Notes: generated from the letters alone by a model not told the origin. Positions 10,346-21,800 are shown, counted from the stretch's first letter. The stretch is DNA of 64,000 bases from Ampelomyces quisqualis (GCA_018398575.1 JAGTXZ010000018.1:3348001-3412000); one strand, 5' to 3'. Translations and numbers: made by a program.

Positions 10346-10844
10346 AGATTTGATGCCGTGTTGGCAGTGGGTTACCGGTAGGCTGCAGCTCACTAGTCAC
10401 GGATCTTCTCACGCCAAACTTGCCGAAAAACAGTATGTTTTCGGCAGGCCACAGTGAATCACATGACAGCGCGTGGCTATTAGCCTTTCACACGTCTCAA
10501 GCCGCCTAAGAGATCTTTGACTCAAGTCTAACATGGTTAATCGAGACGTTGTCTGTACCGTAATTCTAATCCAAAACGTAACACTCCATGCACATCAGCT
10601 TTAATAACATCTTGTCCCGCCCTAGCTAATAGCCGATGAATAGTGCTTGCGACTACACAAAATGTTTCCTAGGTCTTCTAGTTTCTGTTCACTTGACAAA
10701 CCGCTTGTGTTTTCACAAATACAACGCGGGAGAGAACTAGTCTTGATTTGCTGTAAAGCAGGCCATCTCCAGATTATATCACTGCGCCGGGTCTTGCGGT
10801 AACTGTTTCTCTATCCTAACCCACCAATCTGACCTGCTTTGGAA
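10346..10844. other. Intergenic; probable promoter of the deaminase-like gene, with a small perfect hairpin
   Basis: No gene recognised. A 9-bp perfect inverted repeat, TGCCGAAAA / TTTTCGGCA (10,421-10,429 and 10,438-10,446, loop 8 nt), is present. Its role is unknown. Confidence 0.45.
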
Positions 10845-12512
10845 ATGCCGAAACCGAAAAGAGGATCGAAGGCAAGCTCTAGAGCAGATTTTGTCTCGCC
10901 CAATCATCCACGCACCAACCCGCAAGAACGTCTGCTCGGCCGATTCTACGAGCCCCTCGTCCTACTGTATACGCTTGGGCCTACGAGGGGAGACCATGTG
11001 CGCGCCGCAGTGCCTTTACGGGATAACATTGCACATCTGCCGCTTCTGGATCTAAGAAGAATGTTTCTGAGTGACTTGGCGTATATGTGCGACTACGACA
11101 AAGGTGGTGAGACCGTGACGGCGATTGGGTTGCAATCTACACCGCAAAAGCACATATTCTGGGTTGCGTCCAACGTGGGTTCGAAAACGAAGACCATCGA
11201 CTTTCTGCGCTCACTTCTGACGCAAATCGTGCATATATCGGCTACTCCAGATACTGCGACTCATGCTGCGGAGCTGGCATCGCAGTGCGTCGCTTTTGCA
11301 ACCCCAAGGATCAGGAAAAATTTACGCCATCTTAAACCCTTACTTCGAAGAAGTATATCTTATCTTACCGAGACGAAGCGAGCGGTCGGTAAGTTTAGCC
11401 CAAAAATTCTCATCGTGCTCGCTGATACTAGGGATTTTCCGCAGAACCCGGACTCATCGAATGGTTGCAGAGTTGGCAGCATGCGAGCAGTCTTTCAGAC
11501 CTGTGCCGCTCTGCATATGCAAGTCGGAAATCAAATTTCATGTGTATCCTTGCGCGACTCGGCGCAGAGCCGACTTACGGAAGCAACAAAGACGGAATAC
11601 ATATGGCTTTCAGCATGATCAGACACTACATCGGGAGGTTGGGCTACCATTTCCGAGCGGCTGATACGTTGGTGTCTTGGGCACCGAGGCTTCTCTACCT
11701 ACTTCACGATTTCGAGGTTTGCAGCGTTCCTGTCCCGGTCAAATCCGCCATGCCCCCGCCAGATCAGTTGACAAGACTCGATAAAATCCTCGTCCGCATG
11801 CTACCAGACAACTCTCCCGAACTCGCTACCAGCTATTCGGCCGCTTTATGGACAATTACGCTAGGCCTGATCGGACTTCTTGCGTTCATGCTGAGATTCA
11901 AGTCCTGGAACATTTCTATGCACATAATTTCCATTTTGCATGCGATGATCCATTCATTGCCTGCAGCAAGCCAGCATGTTTCTGTTGCCTTCTCTACTTT
12001 CGATACCATCCAGGACACGTAGTGGAGCCCGTTTCCCATAACAAAATTTACCTGACTTGGCGACCGCCTGATTTTAGCACACCACTCGGGATCACTGGCC
12101 CGAACCACCAGCGAGATATTCTGAATGCTATGAACCAAGAGCTTCGAAAAGAAGCCTTACACCAACTCCATGGGAAGACTGCGCCTAGGGCTTGGCATCC
12201 TGACTCACTCACCGGCATTACGTGGTCTGCTCAAAGTGAGCAAGTCGAGCAGCCCATAGAAGGGGTGGATGATACTCTGAGTGTAGCAGCTGAGAGAATG
12301 GTGCCTTTTGAACTCTATAAAACTCTGCCTGCTTCGGAATTCGCGAGAGCATCTTCGGTTCAGGCAATGATTGATAAAGAAGGCGGAATCGATTCTCTGG
12401 GGGGCGCTTTTAACGAATCGTCACAAATGATACATCGCAATTCCTGCAGTCACCTCCAGAAGAATTTGTTAACGATTCGGATGAGAGCGGAGGAATCCAA
12501 CTCGAATGCTAA
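10845..12512 (+). pseudogene. OTT_1508-like (cytidine-deaminase fold) protein, frameshifted
   Basis: Exon 1 runs 10,845-11,388, then a 56-nt intron (GTAAGT...GCAG, 11,389-11,444) and exon 2. The N-terminal part reads FLSDLAYMCDYDKGG and FATPRIRK; the middle reads SAMPPPDQLTRLDKILVRML. The last third has the two zinc-site motifs of the deaminase superfamily: CVHAEIQVLEHFY (HAE) and FIACSKPACFCCLLYF (CxxC-type). SHNKIYLTWRPPD, GPNHQRDILNAMNQE and AWHPDSLTGIT follow. This layout matches a conserved fungal family known as OTT_1508-like deaminases; its substrate is unknown. At 11,843-11,848 the frame changes just before MDNYARPD, where relatives have an additional ~15 residues, suggesting a small out-of-frame deletion. 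A second change near 12,400-12,430 is needed to reach the family-like acidic tail EFVNDSDESGGIQLEC (stop 12,510-12,512). Unless these are sequence errors, the gene is recently dead. Catalytic residues are retained. Confidence 0.8.
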
Positions 12513-13397
12513 TTGACTCCGGAACCCGCAAATTTGTACGCGAAAGTTTTCAATTTTCTATTCATCGAACACGCAGCAACTCTTTCAAAACAACCAGTAA
12601 ATCCGGAGTGCCATGTAGAAATCAACCACAAAATCTCCACCACCATGCAAGGGATCCAATGGTGCGTTTCATATGCGGAAGCTTGTGTCTGTGCAGGACT
12701 ATATGTAAAGGCCGAGACGATGCTTCGAAACCGCAAGGAACACTCTAAGATACCAGATCTAGAAAATCACTACATATTCCAACACCGTCCTCACAACCAT
12801 TCCTCTCCGTTTGGCCATAGCTTAACACATCCCACCCACAAGGCGGGCACCAACATGATTCGTCTGAAACTTGGATAACGGTTGATAGGAATCGCAAACA
12901 GAGCAGAAGCACTGTGGTAAGTCCATATAGGTGCTTCATTTAGAGAGTTGTAGAGGTGCACTATGGTAATATATAGGTTATAAAGAGGTTAGCATTGTTG
13001 AAGCTTATTAGGAGTGAAATAGAGAAGAGGAGAGAGAAGGTTGATTCCTATAGAATGGGATCTGAGGGGTCTATATACATGAGTGAAGTATCTGGAGCAT
13101 TCCAGATCAGCAGTGTCACGTGGTTGTGACGATATGTAGAACGTTCTGGTTGATACTAACCCCTCAGGGCTGACATTAGGCATTGTAATACGCTAACAGA
13201 GGGCGGGGCACGAACAGCCCGAGGGAACAAGCTTTCTTGTCGGCATCTTATACTTCGCTCTTAACGCTGAGAAAAAACTTTACGAAATTTGTCCCTTCGT
13301 AGAGAAGATTTCCTATCATCGTCTTAGGTTGTAAGAATAAGAAGCCATCACCAGCTACAATTTCCGAATAGCAACAGACCCAATTTATACCCTGGAC
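12513..13397. other. Intergenic, no gene recognised
   Basis: An open frame of about 120 codons begins at the end of the deaminase-like gene (12,513-12,878) but has no recognisable motif and may be its 3' trailing sequence. Remaining sequence has no long frame. The 3' end of the - strand E3 ligase gene lies at the right side. Confidence 0.4.
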
Positions 13398-16013
13398 TCA
13401 CCACCTACATGTTGCCATGTGTTTGTAGGTCTCTCCTCCGCTACCAAACGTCTTCATACAGAACCAGCAGATGTGGATCCGGCACGAGATGCACTCCATG
13501 TGATTGCAACCAAACGCTTTCTCAATCGGCACCCCGCACTTGGGGCAGTCTCGCACGTCATTGTCTTTCTTCCACTTCGCGAGTTCTTCGTCTCCCTCCA
13601 AGGCAGCTTTGATCAGGGCTTTGTTGGCCTCACATGTGAGCCCGTCATGGGGATTTTGGTGGCAGCTCGTGCAGATGGAGCTAAGGCAGCCGTCGCAGTC
13701 AAAGGTTCGAGGTTTTTCAGTGTTTGAGATTCTGTAGAAGCGGTCGCAGTCTGGTGTAGAGCAGTATTGGAATTCGGTTGTTCGACCGCGAAGGTATGAG
13801 GTCAGGGATGTCTGGAGAAGATTATCGTATTCAGTCCCAGAAAGAACTTTCTTCACGTCGGCAAGAGTTATTGGAGAGCCACAGACAGCGTCCTCCCCGA
13901 AGCATTTGAGCGGGAAAGAATCGGCAGACGTGCACTGCGAGACGAGGCAGGAACTGCAATAGAAGTGGCCGCATGACGTCTTGATAGGCGCTTCTGGTGG
14001 GGTGAAGCAGACCGGGCAGAATAGCTCGGAGTCGTCTCCGCTGATGGAGAGCCCGGCGATTTGTGTTTCCAATGAAGGAGATGCACACGATGTGAGGATT
14101 TCCTGTATCTGGACCGCATCTCTCGTGGAGCCTTCGACGATGATTCGCTTCGGGTTATTGATGATATCTAGCTTCACTTTGTCCTTTCCAAGAGCGGCGA
14201 CAATTTGTCGAAACCCCCCTTTGAGGGCAAGAGCCAAAGCCTCGGGATCAAGAATGACGGTGTGGGAATGTTCCTTCAGTTCTGCACATTTCGCCACTAG
14301 AGCGCGTTCGACTTGTTCGATACCCGTGTCGTCTCCGTATAGTCGAAGAACAGATCGACGTAGATCCTGGTGTATGAAAACCCCATGTGCGGCTCCGAGA
14401 TCGTTCAGAAAGCTCTTTGACGAAGGTCTGAAGTAGAACGGGTCTGTGATCGGGCCATTTCCGTCGGCGGCGATCTGGCCGGCAAGAAGCTTCTCCACGG
14501 CCGACTTGGCCTTGGCAACTGGTTCTCTGGACTGACCAAAAATGCGGACTTGGGCGTATTGTTTGCCCAGAGCTTTGTAGCTTTTGATCTGAACGTAATC
14601 CGTTCGCCATGTTTGGTCAACAAGAGGGTCGAGTTGTGGTCGAATGGCTGCTAGGATTCGAGAGGAGACCGACAATTTGATGGACACGAGAGGAGTGACT
14701 TGCATCTTATCATTCGAGTCGGGATCGAGACGGGTTTCGTGCATCTTCTTGACCGCGTTACGGGCTGCCTCTGCTTCGCTGAACTTGGCGATGATTTTTG
14801 TTCTACTTCGCCCCTTTTGGGGATGGGGAGTACACTCTTCTATGAGAGTACCGTGAGATCGAAGTTGCGTGATAGCTCTTTCCTCCAGCTGTTTTGCAGT
14901 GAACAGGTGGGATTGAGGTCCCCAAGTCACCTTAATGGGCTGTGGAGAAGGAAGAAAGCGTCGAAGTCCCGCTTCGTTCGTGTTCAGGTCAAGATTGCCT
15001 ACTTGCAAGGACCGAATTGGTTGATACGTGACATCGAGCTTCCGGCCCATGAGCTGGTTTGAGTCCGGGCCCTTGATGCGTTCGAGTGCCCTCTTCGCTT
15101 TCCAATCCGTCTCATATTGGAGATAAGCCACCTTGGAAGGATTGAACCATGAACATGTAACGCCGGTCAGCTGGAGCCGATTCATGCCGGATTCTGTCTC
15201 CCCTCCAAGTTGCATTTTCGACACGTGAACTTCCACATCCCTGAGACGGACAGGGGTATCCCCAAGGCACTGGAGAAGCTTGTTGGCAAAGTCTGGATTA
15301 CGGACTTTAATTACAGCTGTCTTATGGAGCTTTTCCGGAATGTATATGAAGCGAATACAATCAGGAGTTACCTGGGGAAAGCCCCTGCTGCTCAAGAGGT
15401 CCACTAAATCTTGAACGGATGTATGTTGAGATAGGTCGGATGTGAACACAGCGGAGAAGTCCGAAATCAAAGAGATTGTCGAAACAGAGGCCCCGTCAGC
15501 AAAATCCACGGTGGCCCCTCCAATGTTCCTTGGTAGTTTGGTTTCATCATGCTCTCTGAAGGAAGGATTGGAGCGCGCCCAAGTGGATGCAGCGAGGCCA
15601 ATGTCCGTGATGGGCCTGTGATCCGACAGCGTCTTCGGCATGACTAGATTACCTTGAATGTCGTGACTGAAAGGGCATAGCTCTCTCATTTTACAGATAC
15701 TTCTTTGAAAGTATTTGCACGGTATGCTCGACCTAGTGTCCCTGGATACGGGACGGAAGACTGTAGCTGTGGCTGTAGTCGGGTTTGAATGCTCGAAGAT
15801 ACAGAAGTCTCCCCTGATACATGTGCCTTGGAGATAGAATTTGCAAGGTATCTTCGCTTTTGGAACGGAGCTGCCCGACTGCGAGCGGCTAACAGGTTCC
15901 GCTTTGCGTTCGGGAGAGAGAGGGGTGGGGACCGTATCAGGATGTTGGAAGCGACATGTCTCCCTGTTCAAGCAGCGTCCAGCGACAAAGAAGTGGCATA
16001 TTTTGTTCTCCAT
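13398..16013 (-). CDS. CCCH zinc-finger / RING-IBR-RING E3 ubiquitin ligase
   Basis: Single 871-codon exon. Three N-terminal CCCH fingers with C-x7-C-x5-C-x3-H spacing occupy residues 6-24, 57-75 and 99-117, as in RNA-binding proteins. The middle (about 180-640) has two or more RRM/KH-like stretches (for example RSLQVGNLDLNTNEAGLRRF). The C-terminal 209 residues form an RBR module. RING1 starts at CPVCFTPPEAP (Cys666) and continues with CGHFYCSSCL. An IBR domain lies around 750-795, with CSTPDCDRFY and CDGC. RING2 is CPKCGVPIEKAFGCNHMEC, with the presumptive catalytic Cys at residue 836 (GCNHM). In this family ubiquitin passes from E2 to that Cys and then to the substrate. The CCCH fingers suggest RNA or RNP targets, which is inference. 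No stops or frameshifts: the best intact gene of the window. Confidence 0.9.
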   Translation of the reverse strand: MENKICHFFVAGRCLNRETCRFQHPDTVPTPLSPERKAEPVSRSQSGSSVPKAKIPCKFYLQGTCIRGDFCIFEHSNPTTATATVFRPVSRDTRSSIPCKYFQRSICKMRELCPFSHDIQGNLVMPKTLSDHRPITDIGLAASTWARSNPSFREHDETKLPRNIGGATVDFADGASVSTISLISDFSAVFTSDLSQHTSVQDLVDLLSSRGFPQVTPDCIRFIYIPEKLHKTAVIKVRNPDFANKLLQCLGDTPVRLRDVEVHVSKMQLGGETESGMNRLQLTGVTCSWFNPSKVAYLQYETDWKAKRALERIKGPDSNQLMGRKLDVTYQPIRSLQVGNLDLNTNEAGLRRFLPSPQPIKVTWGPQSHLFTAKQLEERAITQLRSHGTLIEECTPHPQKGRSRTKIIAKFSEAEAARNAVKKMHETRLDPDSNDKMQVTPLVSIKLSVSSRILAAIRPQLDPLVDQTWRTDYVQIKSYKALGKQYAQVRIFGQSREPVAKAKSAVEKLLAGQIAADGNGPITDPFYFRPSSKSFLNDLGAAHGVFIHQDLRRSVLRLYGDDTGIEQVERALVAKCAELKEHSHTVILDPEALALALKGGFRQIVAALGKDKVKLDIINNPKRIIVEGSTRDAVQIQEILTSCASPSLETQIAGLSISGDDSELFCPVCFTPPEAPIKTSCGHFYCSSCLVSQCTSADSFPLKCFGEDAVCGSPITLADVKKVLSGTEYDNLLQTSLTSYLRGRTTEFQYCSTPDCDRFYRISNTEKPRTFDCDGCLSSICTSCHQNPHDGLTCEANKALIKAALEGDEELAKWKKDNDVRDCPKCGVPIEKAFGCNHMECISCRIHICWFCMKTFGSGGETYKHMATCRW

Positions 16014-16419
16014 CGTGGAGAAGTGGTGGTAAGGTGGGGTTCGAGATCAGGCTCCAGCCTCCTTTTGCTCAAAGTTCAAATGCGCTGCTGTGTAACGTCA
16101 AGTAGGCCAATTGCACATCGTGGCGCAGGGCTAATAACATACGACAGCGCACCCGGGTGAACCTCGGATGAAGGGAATCATGTGACTTAGTATCACGCGT
16201 TTTTGGCAGCAGCCATAAGCGCCCAGCCACAGGCTTGGCTCGCTGATCTCTGTGGCTTACGGAGTACATTACTCCGTACACTGCAATGATTTTGCTGGAT
16301 GTGCAGCTGGCAATTCAGAACGACCAGGCTCATCTCGCTTAAATTGAGAGGTACCGATCAGCGTGGCGGCGTTGCATCAGGTTTGTAGGCTACTATGTCT
16401 CGAGTGCTTTCCGAAACAG
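16014..16419. other. Intergenic; promoter side of the E3 ligase gene
   Basis: No gene recognised. This is the 5' flank of the - strand E3 ligase gene up to the next repeat A copy. It includes a local inverted match GGAGTACATTACTCC at 16,260-16,274. Confidence 0.4.
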
Positions 16420-16690
16420 CGCGCGATGGAGGTCGAGGGCAAACCGAAGCAGGAGGCGGCCGACTGCGTCGCCCAAACAGCCAGGCTTTCTCAAGCAAGG
16501 GGCAAGGGGCATTGACGCAGTGTGGGGACGCACAACCCGCAGCAGCAGCCGTAGAACCAGCCAGCGGCATGGTGTGTAAATCGTGAGGATTGTAAGGATT
16601 GTGGAGTGGGAGATGAAGGATTGAGGCCGCACTGGTGACGGTTTGGAGCTTGAAGCTTGGCCGCGGGGCAGCGCCCGGGAAACTCTTTCC
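16420..16690 (+). repeat. Repeat A, copy 4
   Basis: The most continuous copy in the island. GGAGGTCGAGGGCAAACCGA starts at about 16,427, the CCCAAACAGCCAGGCTTTCT stretch is at 16,472-16,491, a GTGAGGATTGTAAGG stretch at 16,584-16,598, GAGTGGGAGATGAAGG next, and TTTGGAGCTTGAAGCTTGG at 16,649-16,667. The order shows how the partial copies at 4,980, 8,319/9,827 and 10,180 fit together. No coding motif or TIR could be assigned. Confidence 0.65.
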
Positions 16691-17244
16691 ATCTAATGTC
16701 GGCATCATTTCGATGCGATGTTTAATCTCGATATGATGTCTATGTCAAGCTATTTTCTTTAATACAGCCATTTACTACAGCCAATCTACGCTACTATCGT
16801 GCTGTGAGACGCCCACGTGTACTTGTCGGCGTGCGGCATCGTTTAGCGGCAGTTGCCGGGTCAGCCCAGAAAGCATGCGCTGGAGCTTCTCTCAATCAGT
16901 GGCATAGCGTATGTGAACGATGTTGTCATTGGCCTTTGTTGGTTCTTCATTCACAGGATCCCTAACATGCCACTTACATCGCGCATGAGCGGACGCTAAA
17001 AACCACAAAGTGTCAAACCTGTCCCACATTCGAGGAACGCTGTCAGAGACCCCGAGGCAGCCGTCCGCCCGATTTGAGAGTCGGTTGCGTTATTCCGCTG
17101 GACTTAGGCATACGTGCAGACACTCCACAGTATCCAGCACGTGAGTTCAGACCGTGTGATTAGAGCGGCGTGTTGTCGTCTTCGGTCTCATGCAAAGGAA
17201 CTGCAGCATAGCATCGATGCCCATGGCGTTGCGCTACGGCTTAT
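16691..17244. other. Intergenic, no gene recognised
   Basis: GC-normal sequence without long frames. Nothing further identified. Confidence 0.4.
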
Positions 17245-17793
17245 TTAGTTATCAGGCTGTGCCACCAAACACCAAAACCCAGTTGCTGGCACAGATGTGC
17301 AGGAGCGGTCATCTCTATAACAGCGGCTGTCGCCGGCCTCGTCTTTGCGCTTGACGTATTGGGCATCTTCGTTCAGGAGCTGTTGTTCGCACTGGGCTTC
17401 TATGGCATGTTCGTCGTCCTGTTTGTCTTCGGCCTTCACGTGTGGGTGTGGATCTTCCTCGACCGTTGACTCTGGTCTGGGCGACGACTCAGCATCTGGT
17501 GGCGAAGTGTCCAGGTCCAACGGTGTGTCTGCACTTCCGCCTGATTTCATGAGACGGCAAGCGCGGCCTTGTCGCATTAGCTGCATCATAGCACGTGTGT
17601 TCCACTTGCCGGGCGCCGGGCCGAACTCGGGAAAGCTATCGTAGAACCTGTTTACCGCCTCGTCTCGCTCATCGGCCAGTTTTTTGGCGAGGTAGGTGCC
17701 TTCGGACTTGATGGCGCAGGCTGTCTGGTCGATGCAGCCCGACCGCTCCAGGTTGGTGAGGCAGTCTAGTGTGATACTCAGGCCTTTGGCCAA
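17245..17793 (-). CDS. Hypothetical protein, possibly truncated
   Basis: 182 codons, single frame, no recognised domain. The N-terminal half is amphipathic (KLADERDEAVNRFYDSFPEF). The C-terminal half is rich in Asp, Glu, Ser and Pro and looks disordered. Upstream, the frame runs into a TAA eight codons before the ATG and then reaches the RIP-damaged zone about 200 bp away, so the gene may have lost its 5' end there. Codon use is GC-rich like the other island genes. Could also be a fragment of a larger gene. Confidence 0.4.
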   Translation of the reverse strand: MAKGLSITLDCLTNLERSGCIDQTACAIKSEGTYLAKKLADERDEAVNRFYDSFPEFGPAPGKWNTRAMMQLMRQGRACRLMKSGGSADTPLDLDTSPPDAESSPRPESTVEEDPHPHVKAEDKQDDEHAIEAQCEQQLLNEDAQYVKRKDEAGDSRCYRDDRSCTSVPATGFWCLVAQPDN

Positions 17794-18018
17794 GTTCTTC
17801 TTGCGCAGTTAAGTCTTGCGGTCGTTGAATATTATCTGTCGCTACGTGTCTAGTTGCTTAGAGGCTATTAGGGGGGTTTCCACGTCCGATCTGAAAGTCT
17901 GATTTGAACTTGACTAGGCGTTTTGATCGGCCAGGTGGCTCGTGTTGGCGTTGGCGCTAAGTTCAGATAAGAGGGGTTTCTTGCCAAGTTCAAATTAGAA
18001 TCAGATCAAAATATCTAG
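17794..18018. other. Right boundary of the gene island
   Basis: Up to about 17,990 the sequence keeps TCA, TGA, CCA and CGG. Beyond about 18,010 these vanish. An imperfect inverted repeat (CTGATTTGAACTTG near 17,910 and CAAGTTCAAATTAGAATCAG at 17,986-18,005) lies at the edge and may be a terminal repeat of the Harbinger-like element that follows. Confidence 0.5.
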
Positions 18019-18269
18019 ATGCTGCCTACTAGCTATTTCTTACCTAATAATACATTGCTACTTTCTTCTGTTATTTCTATAGATTACTTTACTGTTGCTG
18101 TAATAGCTGCCTAGCTAGAATTAGATAAGATCCTATTTGCAGCTATTATAATTACTATAAACAACTCTAAGCTAAGGTAGCTATATAAGCTATTTAAACG
18201 CTTTAGAACACGTAAGCTAGTTAACGTGTTTGCTAATAAGAAGAATAGTAGCTTCTTAGAGAAGTACTT

Positions 18270-18551
18270 TGTAAGGATGCTATAGCGTAAAGCTGTTAGT
18301 CGCGTAGTAATACGCCTGCGCTACTATAACGCTACTCTAGCTATTATACGCGTAAAACGCGCACAGCTACCCTAGCGTCTTAATAGCACTACGCTAGTAC
18401 AGACCTAGTGTATTCTAGTTGTAAAGATACGCGTCTAGTTATAGCTATAAAAGAGTAGTTTTATACTAAAGCTATAGAATAAGAATTAACTTACTTCTAT
18501 TTATACTACTATTATTATCTTGTAACTTTACTACTATATAAACCTCTTATA
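18270..18551 (+). repeat. Gypsy 1 left LTR
   Basis: 282 bp, TGTAAGGATGCTATAGCG to CAAACC-like CTTATA. Differs from the right copy mostly or only by transitions. Confidence 0.9.
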
Positions 18552-18899
18552 GTTTTAATTCTTTTACTTTACAAAAGAATAGCAGCCTAGTTACTTAATA
18601 ATAATAGATTAAAATCTACTCTTAAGCCTACTAGCTAACTTATTAAGAGAAAACACCTCTAATAAAGAAATAATAAGTAGTCTAGGTAAACGCTTAGCGC
18701 AGCTAAAGCACTAGCGCTAAGAACTTAAGAAGTAAGCTAAGATCTAGAATCTAGAAGAGAAAGTACACTAATAGGAGTAATTACTAGTAAGTAAACAACT
18801 TCTTCTAACTTCTAAACAGCTCTTAGGCGCTTCTAATAAAGCAAAACTAACCTCTTTTAGTAGATATAACATGTCTCTACTAGTGCAACGCCTCTAACT

Positions 18900-21800
18900 T
18901 AACCTATTAGCACTACTAGAACGCAGGCTAAAGATTAAGAAAATCTCTGTCTTTAAAGGTAAGAGAATTAGAAAGTATTAGAACTTTAAGGCTAGGCTAT
19001 CTATTACCTTTTAATTAGACCCCTTAGTCTTCTAGCTTAAGAACTAAAAGATTGCCTTTACTTTCTAGTACCTATAAACTACGTTTTAACAAATATAGAT
19101 ATAAAGAAAATAGAAGAATAATAGTAAAACGCTAGCATAGCGCAATATAATATCTTTTCTACTTAATTAGATTAAGAGCTCTATAAATAGAAAGCTTTAA
19201 GTTACTATGTAGTATTAAAAGGCAGTCTAAAAAGACAGCTAAATAGTAAACAAATTTGCAGCCTATCTATTAACTTTAGAAAATTAAATAAACTTCTCTT
19301 ATAAGTAGAAATACTTAGTAATATACTTGTACAGTAAACTCTACCCAAAGATTAAAGTAGCCTTTTCTAACTATACTAAGTTTTCTACTACCTGCAGAGA
19401 ACTTGTTAAACGCGCCTTAACACTAGAGAATAACTTACACTATAGTAGTAGTATACTATTACTATACTGTTATATATATAGAACGTTTAGTATAGGTAAA
19501 ACTTTATAGTCTAAATTAACGTAATAGCTCTATAACGTTGTGTTACTAGTACTACAAACCTAAGCCTAAAGCTAACTAACGCTTGCTACTATTATAGCAA
19601 AATAGGCTATTAGGCTAGAGAGTATAAATTAAGGCTTAACAGCTCTTCTCTTGTTATAGGTTTAAACGCAATACAAATAAAAAACAAGAAGGCCTAAGAA
19701 GACTCTTCTCTTTAATAGCTAAAGTTCTATTATAATAGAAGAACTGTATTAAAGTACTTAGAACGCTACGTAATAATAGCGCTGCGTAGCCTATACAAAT
19801 ACTAATTAACTACAGTATAGAACTTAGCACAATTAACAAGAAAGTTACTTTACTTAAGAACCTTTCTTAGATAAACAGCGCAGCGCTACCTACTATCTAC
19901 CTACCTAACTTAAGCACTATACCTAGCTTCTATACTTACTAAGCTTATCTAATAATAAAGAATAATTAGAGCATAACTAAGTCCTTTACTACTATTCTAT
20001 ATAGGATTACTAACGCAGCTTAACCTGTTATTTTAGAGTTACTAAGCCTAAAAGAGAAGCGCGTTGTTATTAACTGCAAGTTAAAGTAGTAGCGCTATAA
20101 GCTTAATACTAATATAATAAGAGTAAAAGACACTAAAACCTTTATAAGATTTCTCTATAACAAGCTAAGCGTGTACGCATTTCTAGTAGGCAGCCTATAA
20201 TCTTTTTCTACTAAATACCTATTATAGCCTATTAAACTTAAGGACTTTAAAGATATTACAAATAGTAATACTACTAACGCGCTACTGTAGCACTACAAAG
20301 GTAAATACGCTATTAAGCTAGAAGAAGAAGCTACAGCTCTATATAAGCTGCTCTATAACCTTTTACTAGAGAAGCTAAGTATACTACGCAACTACTTAGC
20401 AACAGCGTAGAGCCTAGGCTAGATCTAAGAAAGCATAAGCCCTGTAAGAGCACCTATTCTGTTTATACCTAAAAAAAATAAGATATTACGCCTTTATATA
20501 GACTATTAAGGCCTTAACTAAGTTACTAAAAAGAATAGATTAGCTCTACTCTTAATTAAAGAAACCTTTAATTAGCTCTATAGATTAGTAAAGTTTACTA
20601 AGCTTAATCTTAAGAATACGTATTACTAGATTAGAATCTAGCAAGGTAATAAGTAGAAGATAGCGTTTTGTACGCAATATAGCTACTTTTAATATATAGT
20701 TATGCCTTTTAAGCTAACTAACGCGCCTACTACGTTTTAAAGGTATATTAACAGACTCTTAGCCTAATATTTAGATATCTTTTGCGTTATATATCTTGAT
20801 AGTATCTTAATCTTTTCTTAAAAGAGAGAGAATTATTAAGAACAAGTAAGAAAAGTACTTGCTAAGCTAAGAGAATACAGTCTTTTTGTTAACTTAAAGA
20901 AGTGTACCTTTGCTCCTAACTAAGTTAAGTTCTTAGAGTTTGTTATACGCCTTAATAGTATTATAATAGATCTAGAATAGGTTTACGCAGTTATTAATTA
21001 GCCTATACTAATATCCTTTAAGGATGTTTAAGTCTTCTTAGGCTTTGCAAACTTCTATTAACGCTTTATATAGAGTTTCTCTGTTATTATTAGCTCTATT
21101 ACTAATTTTCTAAAGAGATTAGTTTAAGAGAAGAACTTTAGTTCTTTTAACTAGCCTAACGCAGTAGAAAAGGCAAAGCGCTAGCTTTGCAACAGGTTTA
21201 TAACTACGCTAGTCCTACAGCACTATAACTATACGCTTCTATCTAAGCTAGAAACTAATACTTCTATTTAGAGGGTAGTAGGTATCTTCTTCTAACTCTA
21301 TACAAATAGGAACTAGCACTCTATAGCCTTCTAGTTAAGAAAGCTTTTGCCTACAGAGAGGAACTACTATATATACAACCTAGAGCTCCTTACTATTATT
21401 ATAGTAGTATAGCACTAGCGTTACTACGTTAAAAGGCTAGCAGTTTAGTTAAAAATATAGATAGACTATAACAACCTACGCAGCTTTATAGGCACGTTAA
21501 CTCTGTCTAAAAGACAGAATAGCTAGGTAATAAAGCTAGCTGCTTATAAATTTAAGATTAAGTATTAGTCTAGAAAGATAAATTCTATAAATAGGCCTTT
21601 AAGGTAACTTATAGACAATAGTAATACGCTAGATATTTAACTATTAGATATATTACTAGTACTACAAAAGAAATTGCAGCTAGTAGAAACCTAAGCTAAG
21701 CTATCTACTAAGAAGCTAGTGTTAGTAAAAAGCTAGACAATAGCTTAATAGTAAGCAGGCACTCTACATCTTAATAAAGATGTTTCTATAAGCCTAGTGC

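Noticed and set aside
11263..11664. 133-codon + frame inside the deaminase-like gene
   Set aside because: Out-of-frame shadow of exons 1-2; family motifs are in the other frames.
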